64,000 nucleotides of DNA. It comes from Botryotinia globosa (lineage: Eukaryota > Ascomycota > Leotiomycetes > Helotiales > Sclerotiniaceae). Below are positions 12,340 through 24,169 of this stretch, in pieces. The position numbers and the translations under genes were made by a program. The stretch lies in contig RCSZ01000007.1 of the NCBI GenBank assembly GCA_014898425.1, positions 1,240,001 to 1,304,000 on the forward strand, in the 5' to 3' direction. Under the pieces are notes generated by a model. The model was not told the DNA's origin, did no database searches, and saw only the letters and a list, made by a program, of their open reading frames with translations. Numbering within the stretch: the first letter of the stretch is position 1; each line of letters begins with the position of its first letter.

Positions 12340-13275
12340 ATGTCGGGCATACCGCGATATAACAATGCACCACTAAATGCACGATCGGGTGTTCCTGTCC
12401 CTCCCGCCGGGCCTTCAACATCCTCTGAAACGGCCGCGCCTGCATCATCATCAGAACCTCTGAACGACAGCAACCCCACCACGACATTACCCTCATCCTC
12501 CTCGTATCCACGAGCGCAACCCGCAGCTGCCGTGCCCATTCCTACCGGGCTTGCAAACTCGCAACGTTACGCCCCTCCCCCCGCAGCTGCAGTTACGACG
12601 GCCAAACCAGAGCCAACGCGCACGATAAAAGAAGATTCCGATGTACCGCCTGCGCCCCAGCCAGGTGCTTTCCCCAAGCCGACTACTGGGTTCGCGGGAA
12701 ATACGTTCGCATCGCAAACTAAACCTGTGCCTCCGCCTCCCAGAGCGGGGTCTTCATATGCTGTCAATCACAATGCGACTCCTCCAATGCCACCCAATCC
12801 AAGTGCGGGGCAAGTTGGGACGGTGGAGAATCATACAGAATACCCCCCTCAGATGATGATTCCACCGCCAAGCGTCACCCGCGCAACGTTTTCGACGACG
12901 ATGACGATGGATGCGAACACGGCAGCTCAGACATCGGGTTCATATGGGACAATGCATCCTCAACCGGTTTCTGTTGGCGATGCATATGCTCATCGTACAC
13001 AGCAGGAAAACGAGGGTTATGGACAGCGACGCAGTGTGGAATACCTTGAGCATCCACCGGGATACGTGCAAAATGCGTATGCGGCTGAACTGAGCAGTGA
13101 TCAGAGGAGAGCAATGGATGTGAATGAGAGGAGAGAAAATGCCGGTGTAGGTGGGGTGATTAGTGGGGGCGAGGAGGAGGGAATCTGGGGGAGTGCAAAG
13201 AGGTGGGTTGGCAGTGCCGGAAGTAAATTGAGCGAGGGGGAAAAGGAAGTTTGGAGGAGGATTAATGGGGAGTAG
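12340..13275 (+). CDS. proline/serine-rich protein, unknown function
   Basis: A single-exon frame of 311 residues from MSGIPRYNNA. The frame can be extended upstream to 12277, but that extension (MSVRNLIDIF...) overlaps a region that looks like 5' leader, so I prefer 12340. The first two thirds are low-complexity Pro/Ser/Ala/Thr with PPPPRAG- and PPMPPNP-like stretches that could bind SH3 or profilin-type domains. The C-terminus changes character: after an acidic GGEEEG segment comes an amphipathic tail with GSAKRWVG, SKLSEGEKEVW and RRINGE, which looks folded and is probably the conserved part. I recognise no named domain and see no signal peptide or membrane helix. It is a real gene by length and composition, with no assigned role. 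Confidence 0.65.
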   Translation: MSGIPRYNNAPLNARSGVPVPPAGPSTSSETAAPASSSEPLNDSNPTTTLPSSSSYPRAQPAAAVPIPTGLANSQRYAPPPAAAVTTAKPEPTRTIKEDSDVPPAPQPGAFPKPTTGFAGNTFASQTKPVPPPPRAGSSYAVNHNATPPMPPNPSAGQVGTVENHTEYPPQMMIPPPSVTRATFSTTMTMDANTAAQTSGSYGTMHPQPVSVGDAYAHRTQQENEGYGQRRSVEYLEHPPGYVQNAYAAELSSDQRRAMDVNERRENAGVGGVISGGEEEGIWGSAKRWVGSAGSKLSEGEKEVWRRINGE

Positions 13276-14726
13276 AGTTTACTAGGATTGCTTGGGGTTT
13301 GGGGGAGTGGGATCATGGGTTCTACGATAGATATGATGATGCGATCCGTTACGATACCAGACGTGAAAATTCGATAAGATGGTGTACGATTGTGTATGAT
13401 TAGGTAGCAGTAGACTGATACATTTACAGCTACAAAGGTTATTCATGTGAAGTACTTTCACACAGGGAACGTCACTTTTTTAATAGAATACTTTATGGGA
13501 GCCTATTGTCTGGTATGAGCCAGTGCACAAGCCACTTCAAACGAATTGATCTGGATAGTGTGCAGACAATCCAATACAGTACCGTAGGCAGATACAGCAA
13601 GTATCAGCCTCTATGCAAATGAAGATAAGCAAATTGTTGACACTGATAAGAATAGAAGCAGAATCCCTATCACTTGAGGCAACATCTATCCATCATCACT
13701 GGGTTTGAGTGCGAGCGAGGGTAGGATTGTATGAACGCAAGTATAGCTGCGAGAAGTTTCGTCACGGTACATAGCATAGCTCCCGTCATCATAGCATTCG
13801 AGGCTTGGAGGATTTGCACAAGGAGTACGAGAGTATGCGATCCTAGAACGGAGAAGTGCTGACGGAATGTTTTACAAACAATGGAAGAAAGGGGGAAAAA
13901 GTCGGTGTTCGTAGACTTGGTATCAGGGAGGAAGCTTGCTTGTTGTAGATTAGGAGTTTAGCTGGTGATCAATCGGTTGAAAGTTTGACACCCCCGTAAT
14001 TCGAGAAGGGAAAGAGAACGATACGCGCACTTGCAGCGTCATCGATACATTTTCTCCCCTTGTGAGCAAGGGGGAAAGGTAAAGCAGGGGGGGTCATGGG
14101 TGAGTGGGTAGGGCGGGTTGATCTTCATATTAGATGTGTTATATTGATAGGGGTGACAACGTAATCTACAGTGGAGAGAAGATATTAGATAAACGCCCGA
14201 GTCGAGTATATCTGCATGAATTTTGCGTACCGATCGGGACGACTGTGGAAATTGAATTGTAATGAGTGCTTGGGCTTGTGTGCTCGAAAGGGAAGAAAGC
14301 TGGATAATGGGTGTGAGAAGGGGATGGGAATCGGAGTTCCCCCCGCATGGAAGCTGCAAAGGGACCTCGAAGGAATGATGTAGGGGCGGTGTGGCTGTGA
14401 AGACATGGGATGCCCAGGTGATGTTCGTCTTGCCTTTGGGAGGTGATGTCGTTTCGCGGTTTGAGAAAGATTGATATGTTGTCGTCTGATAGCGTTCGAA
14501 GTAGATTTGCACATGACATTTTTGGATATAACGATATTAAGGTCTCTTAGCGGAGTGACGGGATGACAGAATCGCAATGACCGTTTGGAATAGATAAATC
14601 ATAGCCTTCCTTCTAGTCGCATGAGTTGAGATTTAGTGCGAGAAGATTATCTGCTAGAAGGATATCAGAGAATTCCAGAATACAGTAGTCGAGTGGAAAA
14701 GGCTAGAGCTACAGCTAGTGACCTGC

Positions 14727-14761
14727 CCTACCCTGCCCTGCCCTGCCCTACCCTGCCCTAC
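14727..14761. repeat. CCTGC/CCTAC pentamer repeat
   Basis: Six or seven tandem CCTGC or CCTAC units (CCTACCCTGCCCTGC-like) in the spacer between genes. Confidence 0.75.
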
Positions 14762-17339
14762 GAAACAGCTGAGTCCCGAAACAGGTACATACTGGGTGGA
14801 TTAGACAAAGTGGAGCGAAGCGGGTGATCGGATTTCGGATGAATTGAGAAAAGGGTCATAGCGGGGGATTGTTTGGGAAACCACGGTGCTTTCGTAAAGG
14901 TTAGATTGAGGCAAGTGATTTTAGACGCTTAGGATGAGAAGATAGATGAGAAGGTTGTTAGATGAAGAGCCTCTAGTAACCTTATTTTGGCAAAGTGTGT
15001 GAGAGTTTGATTACCTCAAAATGGGCACCTGACTTGATCCCGAACCGAAAGGACATCTTATTAGTCGCCTCGTATCTACGGAGTAATGTAGAGTGCGAGC
15101 AAAGTGGACAGACAGTATCATGACGGTCGATATACGTTTACGCTAAAAATCCTTCTTGACAGGTTTCGATAACGTTTCCGCTTTTGGAGAAGTACATTTT
15201 TGAACGTATTAGACGCAGACTAATGGCAGCAATGAATGGGATATACCTACTTAGTGATTAGTCTTGTTGTGTTGTTCATTCTTGTTATTCTCGAGTCTTA
15301 CTGCTCATGGCGTAGTACGATTTAACCGTCAGGATATGGTCCATCACCAGTGATCGCATGCCAGGAAACATATTAATCTGCCCGTAACGAACGACGAGGC
15401 CAGCCGAAGTGGCATAGGATTGGGATAGAATTGAATATCCGTGCTTGTGCTGTCAGTGGTGATCGATGGGCCGGGATGAGAGGAGCTGCTGAGGCAAGCC
15501 ACAGAGTATTTGAGGTATGACGAATCGGACATTTAATCGATCATCGGAATCCTGGTTAACAGTACAGGGAGAGATGAAAAGAGGATATACGGTCGCCGAC
15601 TAATAGACTATTATGTGACAAGTATCAAGGCTTCCCGGCATCAATCGGTACCTAGATTTGATATTGAAAGAGGGAAAGAGCGAGCCTCTAATACCTATTC
15701 AGCTAGTGAGTTGCCCAGCCCGTTAATCAAATTGGTTTCAATGACAGAATAGCTAGAAAGAAAAGGGAAAGTCAGCGATTCGTTACAAACTAGGGCAGAT
15801 GCGATATTTTAGAATGTGATGATATGTTTCCCCTTCATCTAAAGTATTTACCTACTAGTTAGTTAGTTTGTATGAAAGATTTAGCTTTTTAACCCTCAGA
15901 CTGACAGTCGGTTCTTTCGGGACGTCTACTTCATTAAGTTAATTGGTTCGAATCTCTTACCTCTCTCACTTGGGTCTTCCCCTGTCTAGGGTTTCATGAT
16001 GCTTGTCTCAAACACTACCGAGGATGCACGATACATGGATTATTAGCATAGGATGATGGAAACTTGCCAAGATGAGGACTTCTGAAGTGACCTGGAGTTT
16101 AAGAAATTAAGAGTGCGAGTTGGACTCTGGCGGTATTCAAATTGTGGAGCGGTGAAGTACAAACAATGACAGAGAGCGAGGAAGATTCTTCAAGTCTAAT
16201 AAAGCTTCATCGTTGGAGAATATGAAACTATTTCAAATCAGAATCGTTGGTTCTCTTACAATCTCTTACTTCGTCTATTTCATAAGAGAGTATTGAGAGA
16301 CGATGAAAGTAACAAAGTACGAGAAAGGGGAGGATGTGATGGATGGCTAGATACAGTGATTATTGGGAAAGAAGATTAATTCTGTGATTGCTAAAAATGA
16401 CAGTAATTATTTTTATATCTTTCTTACCTGCTTCTTATTAATTACTTCTTCTTCCTGTCAGCCGTCAATTCACATTGATGAAGGGGTACATTCGGCACTG
16501 CACCTCTAGCTTAAAATAGATAGATATAAGGTTACTGGTTGGATTTTCAGGAGTGGAAATGATTGAAAAGCCGTTATTAAATAAATGATGAATAAATAAA
16601 TAAATAATGATTATTTATCACTTCTGTGCCACTTTAGCCAGCCAAGATACTTATTAGTGTACAGGATACAGTACAAGTACGATGCACTAGTACATATGAG
16701 GAATTATCTATCTTCTCTCTCCCAGATCAATATACTTTACTTTTACTACACGTCGACCAAGCGAGGATCCCTAATCCTTTCGAAAGCTTCTTGCTTCTAC
16801 ATAGAAACAACAATTATAAGTTATTAGGTAGACGATTTAGGTTTTAGCGTTTCTTACTCGTATAATTTATTAATTATATAATATACCCTATACGTGATGA
16901 TCTATTATATCATATTAGGGCTGATATGCTTTGTTGTACAGCTAAAATCGTGGAGTACCCCTGTTTCCGAGTAGAAAATGATCCTCAAACACATAAACCT
17001 AGTTTCTAATCTATCCTTACCCGTCCGACTAATCTACTCATGGTACCATCTGCTCATCACCAGTGAAGAAAAGAGACCCGAAACTTTCCAACTTTTCCAT
17101 TCACCACTCACAAACTTACTAATCCTTACTTCAAACAGGATTTGTCAATTACTCGTTCGACGCCATCTTCCGGCATCATTGGTTGTCCGTCGACCTCGGA
17201 CTTTTTTGACAAACCTCAATTAGTTCCCCTAGACGTTACAAACTCATCCCCATAGCACCCCGTTGGGATAGTCCGTGGCCTCATGAGAATGATTGGAAAC
17301 AGGCCAATATCCAGTTGTGCAATACCATCGTGGTACAAC

Positions 17340-17378
17340 TACCACAGTCACCACAGTCACCACAGTCACCACCGTCGC
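17340..17378. repeat. CACCACAGT 9-mer repeat
   Basis: Four head-to-tail copies of a 9 bp unit, the last one degenerate (CACCACCGT). It lies in non-coding DNA. Confidence 0.75.
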
Positions 17379-18588
17379 CATCGTCATGGTAGCTTACTTC
17401 TCACCAACCTCCAGGGAAAAATCTTTCCCTGTGTGGGACCTACGGTATCGCTATATACTCCCTCAGCCTACCTGCCTTACCCCAGATACTGCACCTTTAA
17501 AGTGTAGTGGCGTCGGATGACACAAGATAAGCCACCTCCCTCTACTCGTAGTGCCCTCTCAACTCTCTTGCTGGATGAACGCATACACACATACACATCT
17601 ACATATCTCATATCGAGTAATGTCGTTCCATGATGGGCCAGCGGCAGTGGACCAGTCCCTAGACCCAACCAGCAGCCTTGCAACTTCGATACTACAACCA
17701 AGTGCAATTGTGCTCACTCATATTGCTAAATAATACTAACCCACTTAGATACTAACTTCAGCTAATTACTATTCGCACAGCTCATCTGTCCTTCCCACCA
17801 CACCTCCCTCCCTCTTCCCTCCCACTTCACCTACCCATGCAAAGCCAAGTCTTTCCGGCAAAGCGTACTTTCCAGGTCTCGACCACACAAGTTTTGTGAG
17901 GTTTGGCTTGTATCAGGAACGACGGTGGCATGGGTCTAAGAACGACATCCCGATCCCGGGCAGGGCTGCAAATCACGACAGGCGTCCCTCGACCATTTCA
18001 AGTATTTTCCTTCTCTTATACCTCATGGATCTCTGCACTGCCCCTCTTCCACCTTTTTCGCGTCGTCCCAATCGCAACTCTTCCTGTTCTATTCGACCAG
18101 TCACTCCTTTGAGGTCTCTTTAATCTCGCTTTTCGTTCATCTATATACTGGGAGCTGGCTCTCATATATTTCTAGCCAGGCTACGTCGATCACCAAACGA
18201 GTTTGTTTCTATACTACTTTTCCCCAAGTGCATAGCTCAACTCATCACACTCATTTCCGCTGCCCGACACTATCTACTTGCAGATACATAGTAACCATAC
18301 CCACATATTCTCATCGCGAGACATCGTTGTTCAATTTCGTTTCACCGGAAACTTTACGCATTCCCTACATATATCATATCAGAGCTGCGCATCCCTCGGA
18401 TCTTATCATATCTGTTGAAGTTACATACATCCTTATAATCCCTCCCGGACTTGCATCGACCTTGCCGACACCCCGGATCGGTGGATCATTATATATTACT
18501 TTCTTTTCTACCAAACTATCTAACGCGGACGACGATCCTGTTAGTTAATCGACTCTTAACTATAGTCAACTGAACTTGGTTTACTGTC

Positions 18589-20780
18589 ATGGATTCAAGC
18601 CAGGCGCAATTGTGAGAAACCCACACTGAACCCTTGTTCCGATATCATCTTTACTTACATCTAGCTCTAGCCGCCATTCTTTTCAACCACAATCTTCTTT
18701 TACTTTTAATCAAAATAACAAGTTCAGAGGAGATTGCCCCCCACGGTCATTTCCATCAGCTTCTACCATGAATCCCAACGAGATGTCTATGAAGCAAGAA
18801 CCTATAGGACTAGGTATGTGGTCAACAACAACACCACCCAATCCAACCATCAGACCTCGTCCTGCCACCATACATGAGACGGGGTTCTCATACTGCATGC
18901 CAGAGCAGGGCAACTATTCTTTACCAGCATGGGACTCTTCGACGATGCCAATGCAGCCAATGCACACTGGGCTTTCGCAAGATTATACAGTCCATCAAGA
19001 TTTCTTTCCACAATCATCGGTTGGCGAACGTGAACAGTATCAGAATCACACTGTTTCTGTCAACAGCAAAGCTTTCTCTGAATTCGATTTCACAGATCAT
19101 TGGAACACGAAATCTTGTGACGACGGTATGGAAATGCAAGGTCTCGATACAGACATGCACATGGGCCAAGCTTATACGACTGATGAGGCCGTACCAATTC
19201 TCGATCTGAGATGTGGACCTGGAATGGACTCTGATCGACCTAGTTTGGAGCGACCATGGAGTTCGCGGAGGATGTCTGGCTCTTCGTTCACATTGTCAAC
19301 CACGGGGGCTCTTTCTGAAATGCCATCATACGAGGATTTTTCAACTACATTGTCAGAAGCACCTTCTTTCACTTCAGATTATCCGCCTCTATCAAATAGA
19401 AATTCTTTGATGTCATCAACACAATTATCGCCAGTAGCATCCCCAAGAATGACCCCACAAAATAGATCCGAATTGGTACGAACTCAGAGTAGAGGCAGAG
19501 CATCTCCCTCACCTCGGCCTAGTATGCGCTCGGCACCATATAACATGGATAGCAATAGAAGCAAGAGGTGGTCTACAGGATCATATGCTCCTGCACCGAG
19601 CAGACGCCCTTCTCCATTCGTCTACCATCAGGGCCAAGAATCATTCCAATCTCCTCACCAACCTCAAATGTCATCTCGACATTCTTCACCCACGATATCT
19701 AATCCCCACTTGCCTCTCAACATGGTCAATTTACAGACGCAACAACATCCATTTATGATGGCCAACAACCTAGCCTATGAACGGAATAGTATGCTTTTAC
19801 CTTCTCATTCATATCATGAGCCCCATCAATTTGACACACCACCTCCTTTACTTTCTCACGGTCTCTTCCGCATGCTTCAAAGTAACGCAGATCCACATGC
19901 ATTACACACTCACTACTCGGATTTGAGTGATCCTCCTGATCTTTACGCGTCCTTACATGAAGAGCAATTGGCACCTCCGCCAGAAGACATGAACCCATCA
20001 GATCCAGATCTCATCCCTCACGAGCAAGAACTACGATTTGATGGAGATTTATACACACCAAGATGGGTGCGAGGGCATGGAAACAAGAGAGAAGGATGGT
20101 GTGGTATTTGTAAACCAGGAAGATGGCTCGTACTGAAGAACAGCGCATTCTGGGTATGTTTTCTCCGGCGCTCTATGCCAGAATTTCCTTTCAAAACCAA
20201 CCGTTACTAACATCTGACCTACAGTATGATAAAAGTTTCACACATGGTATTTCAGCCGCAACTGGACAGCCATTTCAAGAGCCGCAAGAAACGCGACGCA
20301 TGGACGGAAATCCCGATGTATGGGAGGGTCTGTGTGGAAGCTGTAATGAATGGGTGGCTCTAGTCAGTAGCAAGAAAAAGGGAACCACTTGGTTCCGACA
20401 TGCTTACAAAGTAAGTTTCATATCTTCTCATCTCAAGAGTCCGAGAACACACCGTATTTCATACTTCATATCGGAGAATTTGGAATCAGTGGGTTCTTGT
20501 TAATTTCTGTCCTATCAATTAGAATGAACCTGAGACTAATATGAATAATTAACAGTGTCACACTCATCCGAAGATTAAAGATGCACCGAAACGCCGACGT
20601 GAATCTAGCCACTCTCGTGCACTCGGCGCTTCGAATATGGCGAAATCAAAAGCTCACGATTCTATCACTTCGAACCCGCATCAATCTTCACCAATGACAC
20701 CTAGTGTTACTTCGACACCTCGATATCAGAGGAAGTCAGCTTTAGGTAGTCCGATAGATGGCTTGAGTCCTATGATATAA
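18589..20780 (+). CDS. transcription regulator with Rua1-type C-terminal domain
   Basis: Four exons: 18589-18611, 18665-20153, 20225-20410 and 20556-20780, giving 640 residues. The 23 bp first exon (MDSSQAQ) is supported by a GTGAGA donor, a TAG acceptor and frame continuity into the second exon. The alternative internal start at 18768 would lose 44 residues. Residues 45-450 are disordered, rich in Ser/Pro/His/Gln, with basic SRRPSP-like patches. The C-terminal region (about 470-570) has WCGIC (C487, C490), GLCGSCNEWVAL (C541, C544) and YKCHTH (C567, H570) around conserved tryptophans, matching the fungal Rua1 C-terminal domain (formerly DUF4451). Rua1 of Ustilago maydis activates a glycolipid cluster; ascomycete members include developmental regulators. 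A nuclear DNA-binding role is inferred. Targets are unknown. Confidence 0.85.
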
Positions 20781-23700
20781 TGATTTCATCTTCTTCTCCA
20801 TCTACAATGTTCTCTCTTCTTTTTATCTGCGAGTTTGTCTTTACATGATTTGATTTGGTGTACATGGTGAAAGACTTTTTATTTTTATTTTTCTTCTACT
20901 TCCTTTCAGAAACACATACTATACTTTTTTTATTTGATTGCAGTTATTTTCTATCATTTTGACAACAGAGGAGAAAGGCAGTCAAGCATCTAAGAAGCAG
21001 GAGACAGCGAGATTTTCAGTTACAAATCCAGTAGTAAGGCGCCGGGCGGGATACCATGCATCTTTATTCTCTCACTTATTTCATTCCACTTTCGTTTTGG
21101 GAGCACAGTTGTTGGGTCGGGGATTGGTTGGTGGGAAGGTCTAGGAAAGGTATGGCGGATGCAGGACAGACAAGCTAGGAAAAGGAAAAGGGAAACTTGG
21201 ACTTGGGGGACAAAAACGGCTTTCTTTCATATTCACAGTACATGCTTTTCTATAAGCACAAGACGAGTATCTGCAGGCAGGCGTGTGTTATGATTTTACG
21301 AGAAAGGAGAAGAAAAGAGCTGGACATTGAAGATGCCGAAAGAGTGACGATGGAGGAAGGCTAGGAAGGCAAAGGTAGGCGCAAACAGAGGAGGAAAAAA
21401 TAATTGGTTTGGGTACCGGTTTTGGCTTTGGGGGTTTCATTGAGATGCGAATTTTCTTGGTGGGTGGTATATAGCATCATCTAGGTTAGGTTAGGTAGCA
21501 TAGCGATGGTTTTGATAGAGTAGAGTCCTATCACGAGGTTTGAGCGCTTGCATGCACAAGGAGCGGGCGCGAGGCAGATAGCCAGGCGTGCAATGGCCAA
21601 TTTAGTTTAGGAGTTTGGAACATGAAATGAGAAATATACTTTTAAGTCTTATTCTATGTTGAGTCTCAACTTGCTGCCCGTTGAATATTGGATGATGGAT
21701 CTTTGAACTTTTGAATAGATGGATAGATGGAGATGACCGGATCAACTAGGAGATCGTTTCTCCAATTCTAATTCTGTGATCTATGAGTAAAATCTAATTT
21801 GTGCACGCTGACTGCACTATCCTCTCCATCGTACTATCTCATTCTCAATTGTAGATACTAAGATACGATACCGCCTCGCTCTCCGTGCCACACGCATTGC
21901 TTTTTTCCACTTCAGCTACCTACCTACCTACCTACCTACCCACCACACTCAGCTTTCCCAATCGAGATATCGAGATACCATGGATGTATGACTCGCTTGT
22001 ATGCGAAGGAATGATACCATAATATCATACACACGTTATCGTTCCTTCGCTAGGGTATACCAGGTATAGAATACACAATATACTTTTGGGGGGAAAGGAA
22101 CATGGACGGGGGACAGGGACGAAACTCGGGGTATCGGGAAGGGGATTGGTGGAGAGGCAATATAGGGTGTGCGTTGGTTTTTGTTATTGATATCGGTCTG
22201 TGATACTATGGTGATCTAGATGTCATCGACTGATTTTATTCATGATACATTTGTGATATCACATGATGAGCTGACTATACGGGTGTGTTGATAGGTGTCT
22301 AGTGAGCAGGCGGGTCGTAGCATTACTGGATGATGCTGGGATTTGAGATGGGAGCTCTGGATCGCAGGGCTTGCAATGATTTGGAGTTGTGAGAGATGGT
22401 TTATTTCCGGATTTAACTGATCAACTTGTTGGATACTCACACGTGTTCTGCTAGTATACATGTCATGTATTGTGATTTTAGAGGTCATATGACTTCCCTA
22501 GATGGCGAATAGTGGGTAAAACCAGGACTCATGCTTGGACGCGTATAATATGTTTCTAGATGTTTGGTGAATTTTGTTAGGGCGTGTGAGGTTTAGAGTA
22601 GTGCTTTGTAGAAACGCTTAATAAATGACAATAACGAAGATACTTGAAATCGTTAGAGTGTATGAAGTTAAGATTTTTAGACTGTGTGGTTGTCAGATAG
22701 AGATTGGAGAATGAAGGGGCGTTTTTTCTTTCGTCCGAACATTCCATGGGTTCGGAGGTTGGTACGAGTCGAGTGCGAGTGCGAGGAAACTGGACGCGTG
22801 AAGTGGATGGAGTGGGTTGGGGCGAGTTTGAGAGGTTATGCCGTTAGTAGTGTGTGTGATATAGTTGAGGGATGAGGGTGTGAGATATGGAGGTGGTTGG
22901 TAAGTCGAAATGGTGGAAATGGTGGTGATAGGTAATGGGGGATCTTAGCAGGAATCTGGATATAGGGCTTAGAGTAGTCGGATCTTGGAAGAGTGGATAA
23001 CCTTTGTAGAACATATTTAGCTGGAAAGCTAGAAGAATTCGGAAGAGATGGCGTAATACAGGGTTTGAAGCAGCCGGACTGAAACTAGATGTCCAAAAGA
23101 ACTCAGAAATGGTACGAAAGACAGGGTGTGAGATACGACTATCCGCTAGAAGAGTTCTAAGGCGGGATAGAGAGTTTCGATAAGGAAATGGAAGACAGGG
23201 GACGAAGATTTCTGGAGGGATCGAGGATGGCGAAAAGATAGTTATAGTGATCGTGCGTGCAGGGAAGGAAGATGGGAAAGTGATATGGAAATTTATGCGT
23301 TGTGCTGGTGGGTAAGATTTTATACAGTACCGTTGACGTTGGTTGTAGTTAGACGGCTTGTGCGATGGGGTGAAGTCGTGCCGATGGTTCACCGAGGGAG
23401 AATCGATGATGGCGCTAGAGGCGTAGACTTGAACGTCAATTCATGCGTTGGTCAAGATGAGTAAACAAGCAATTTATCGTGACGAATCTTGTGAAAGTTC
23501 GATGGCTGCTGTGCCGTTTTATCATGAGGGGTTTACATCGTTTGTTTGTCTAGACATCGGATAGAGGAGCGGAAGTGAGGATAAGAATGGCATTGGAGCG
23601 AGGGGGTGGGTAATTACATAGAAGAAGAAGAAGAAGAAGAAGCGATCATTAGATAATCAGGACAGAGCTTGTAATTACAAAGAAAAAAATGTATTTCCTC

Positions 23701-24169
23701 CAGATTGGACATGGATTCGCGAAGGCGCTCTTAGCTGCATTAGGGTGTGTTCGAGAAAAGGCAAAAGGAAGCATTGTGACAACATTACAATGGTGATAGA
23801 CCAATGATTCAATTGCCCCTTTCTTGGAATGAAACTGGCGTGACAGACTGACAGTACGATAATCTGAGGTTAACATTGCCCAAGTTGTCATTGGAGATAT
23901 TTTGGTTACTCGAGTAGATAAGACAACCCCCCCAACGTTGAGACAATCTTTTGTTTTATTAGACATGGGGTGTATGTCGCGCCCGTGGATTCTTTTTCGA
24001 ACCATTACCTAGTAAAGATACCCTCAATCCATATTGCATCTCAGTATAAGACACTCCAATCTCTATCTATCCACGCAATCCTTTTACAATAAAAATATCA
24101 TCGAGCATCGTAAATTTATAGAGGTTTATAACCTCTCCTCTCCTGTTACTTCTGTTGATTTCTTATATA
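20781..24169. other. 3.4 kb intergenic region, no supported gene
   Basis: It holds the 3' untranslated region of the Rua1-type gene, then A/G-rich and microsatellite DNA: a CTAC run at 21917-21940, an imperfect hairpin at 22003-22050 and a GAA run at 23621-23643. Minus-strand frames at 22844-23392 (182 codons) and 23649-24005 (118 codons) have no recognisable domain or plausible splice partners, so I do not annotate them. Confidence 0.5.

Larger units (their letters stand above)
13276..18588. other. 5.3 kb gene-free region upstream of a regulator gene
   Basis: I see no supportable gene here. The longest frames (minus strand, 14039-14577) are three overlapping low-complexity Ser/Pro/His frames with no family signal. 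It contains a CCCTGC-type pentamer run (14727-14761), AT-rich stretches near 16400-16920 and a CACCACAGT 9-mer repeat (17340-17378). The last kilobase before the Rua1-type gene is C/T-rich, as is common in fungal promoters and 5' leaders. Such a long upstream region fits a developmentally regulated transcription factor gene, but that is inference. Confidence 0.5.

Noticed and set aside
14039..14577. Three overlapping minus-strand frames of 117-157 codons
   Set aside because: Overlap in three frames, biased Ser/Pro/His composition, no motif and no splice partner; most likely non-coding.
15944..15960. tRNA B-box-like word GGTTCGAATC
   Set aside because: No matching A box, acceptor stem or cloverleaf could be built around it.
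22844..23392. 182-codon minus-strand frame
   Set aside because: No recognisable domain; low-complexity Ser/Pro/Ile/His content and no supporting signals.
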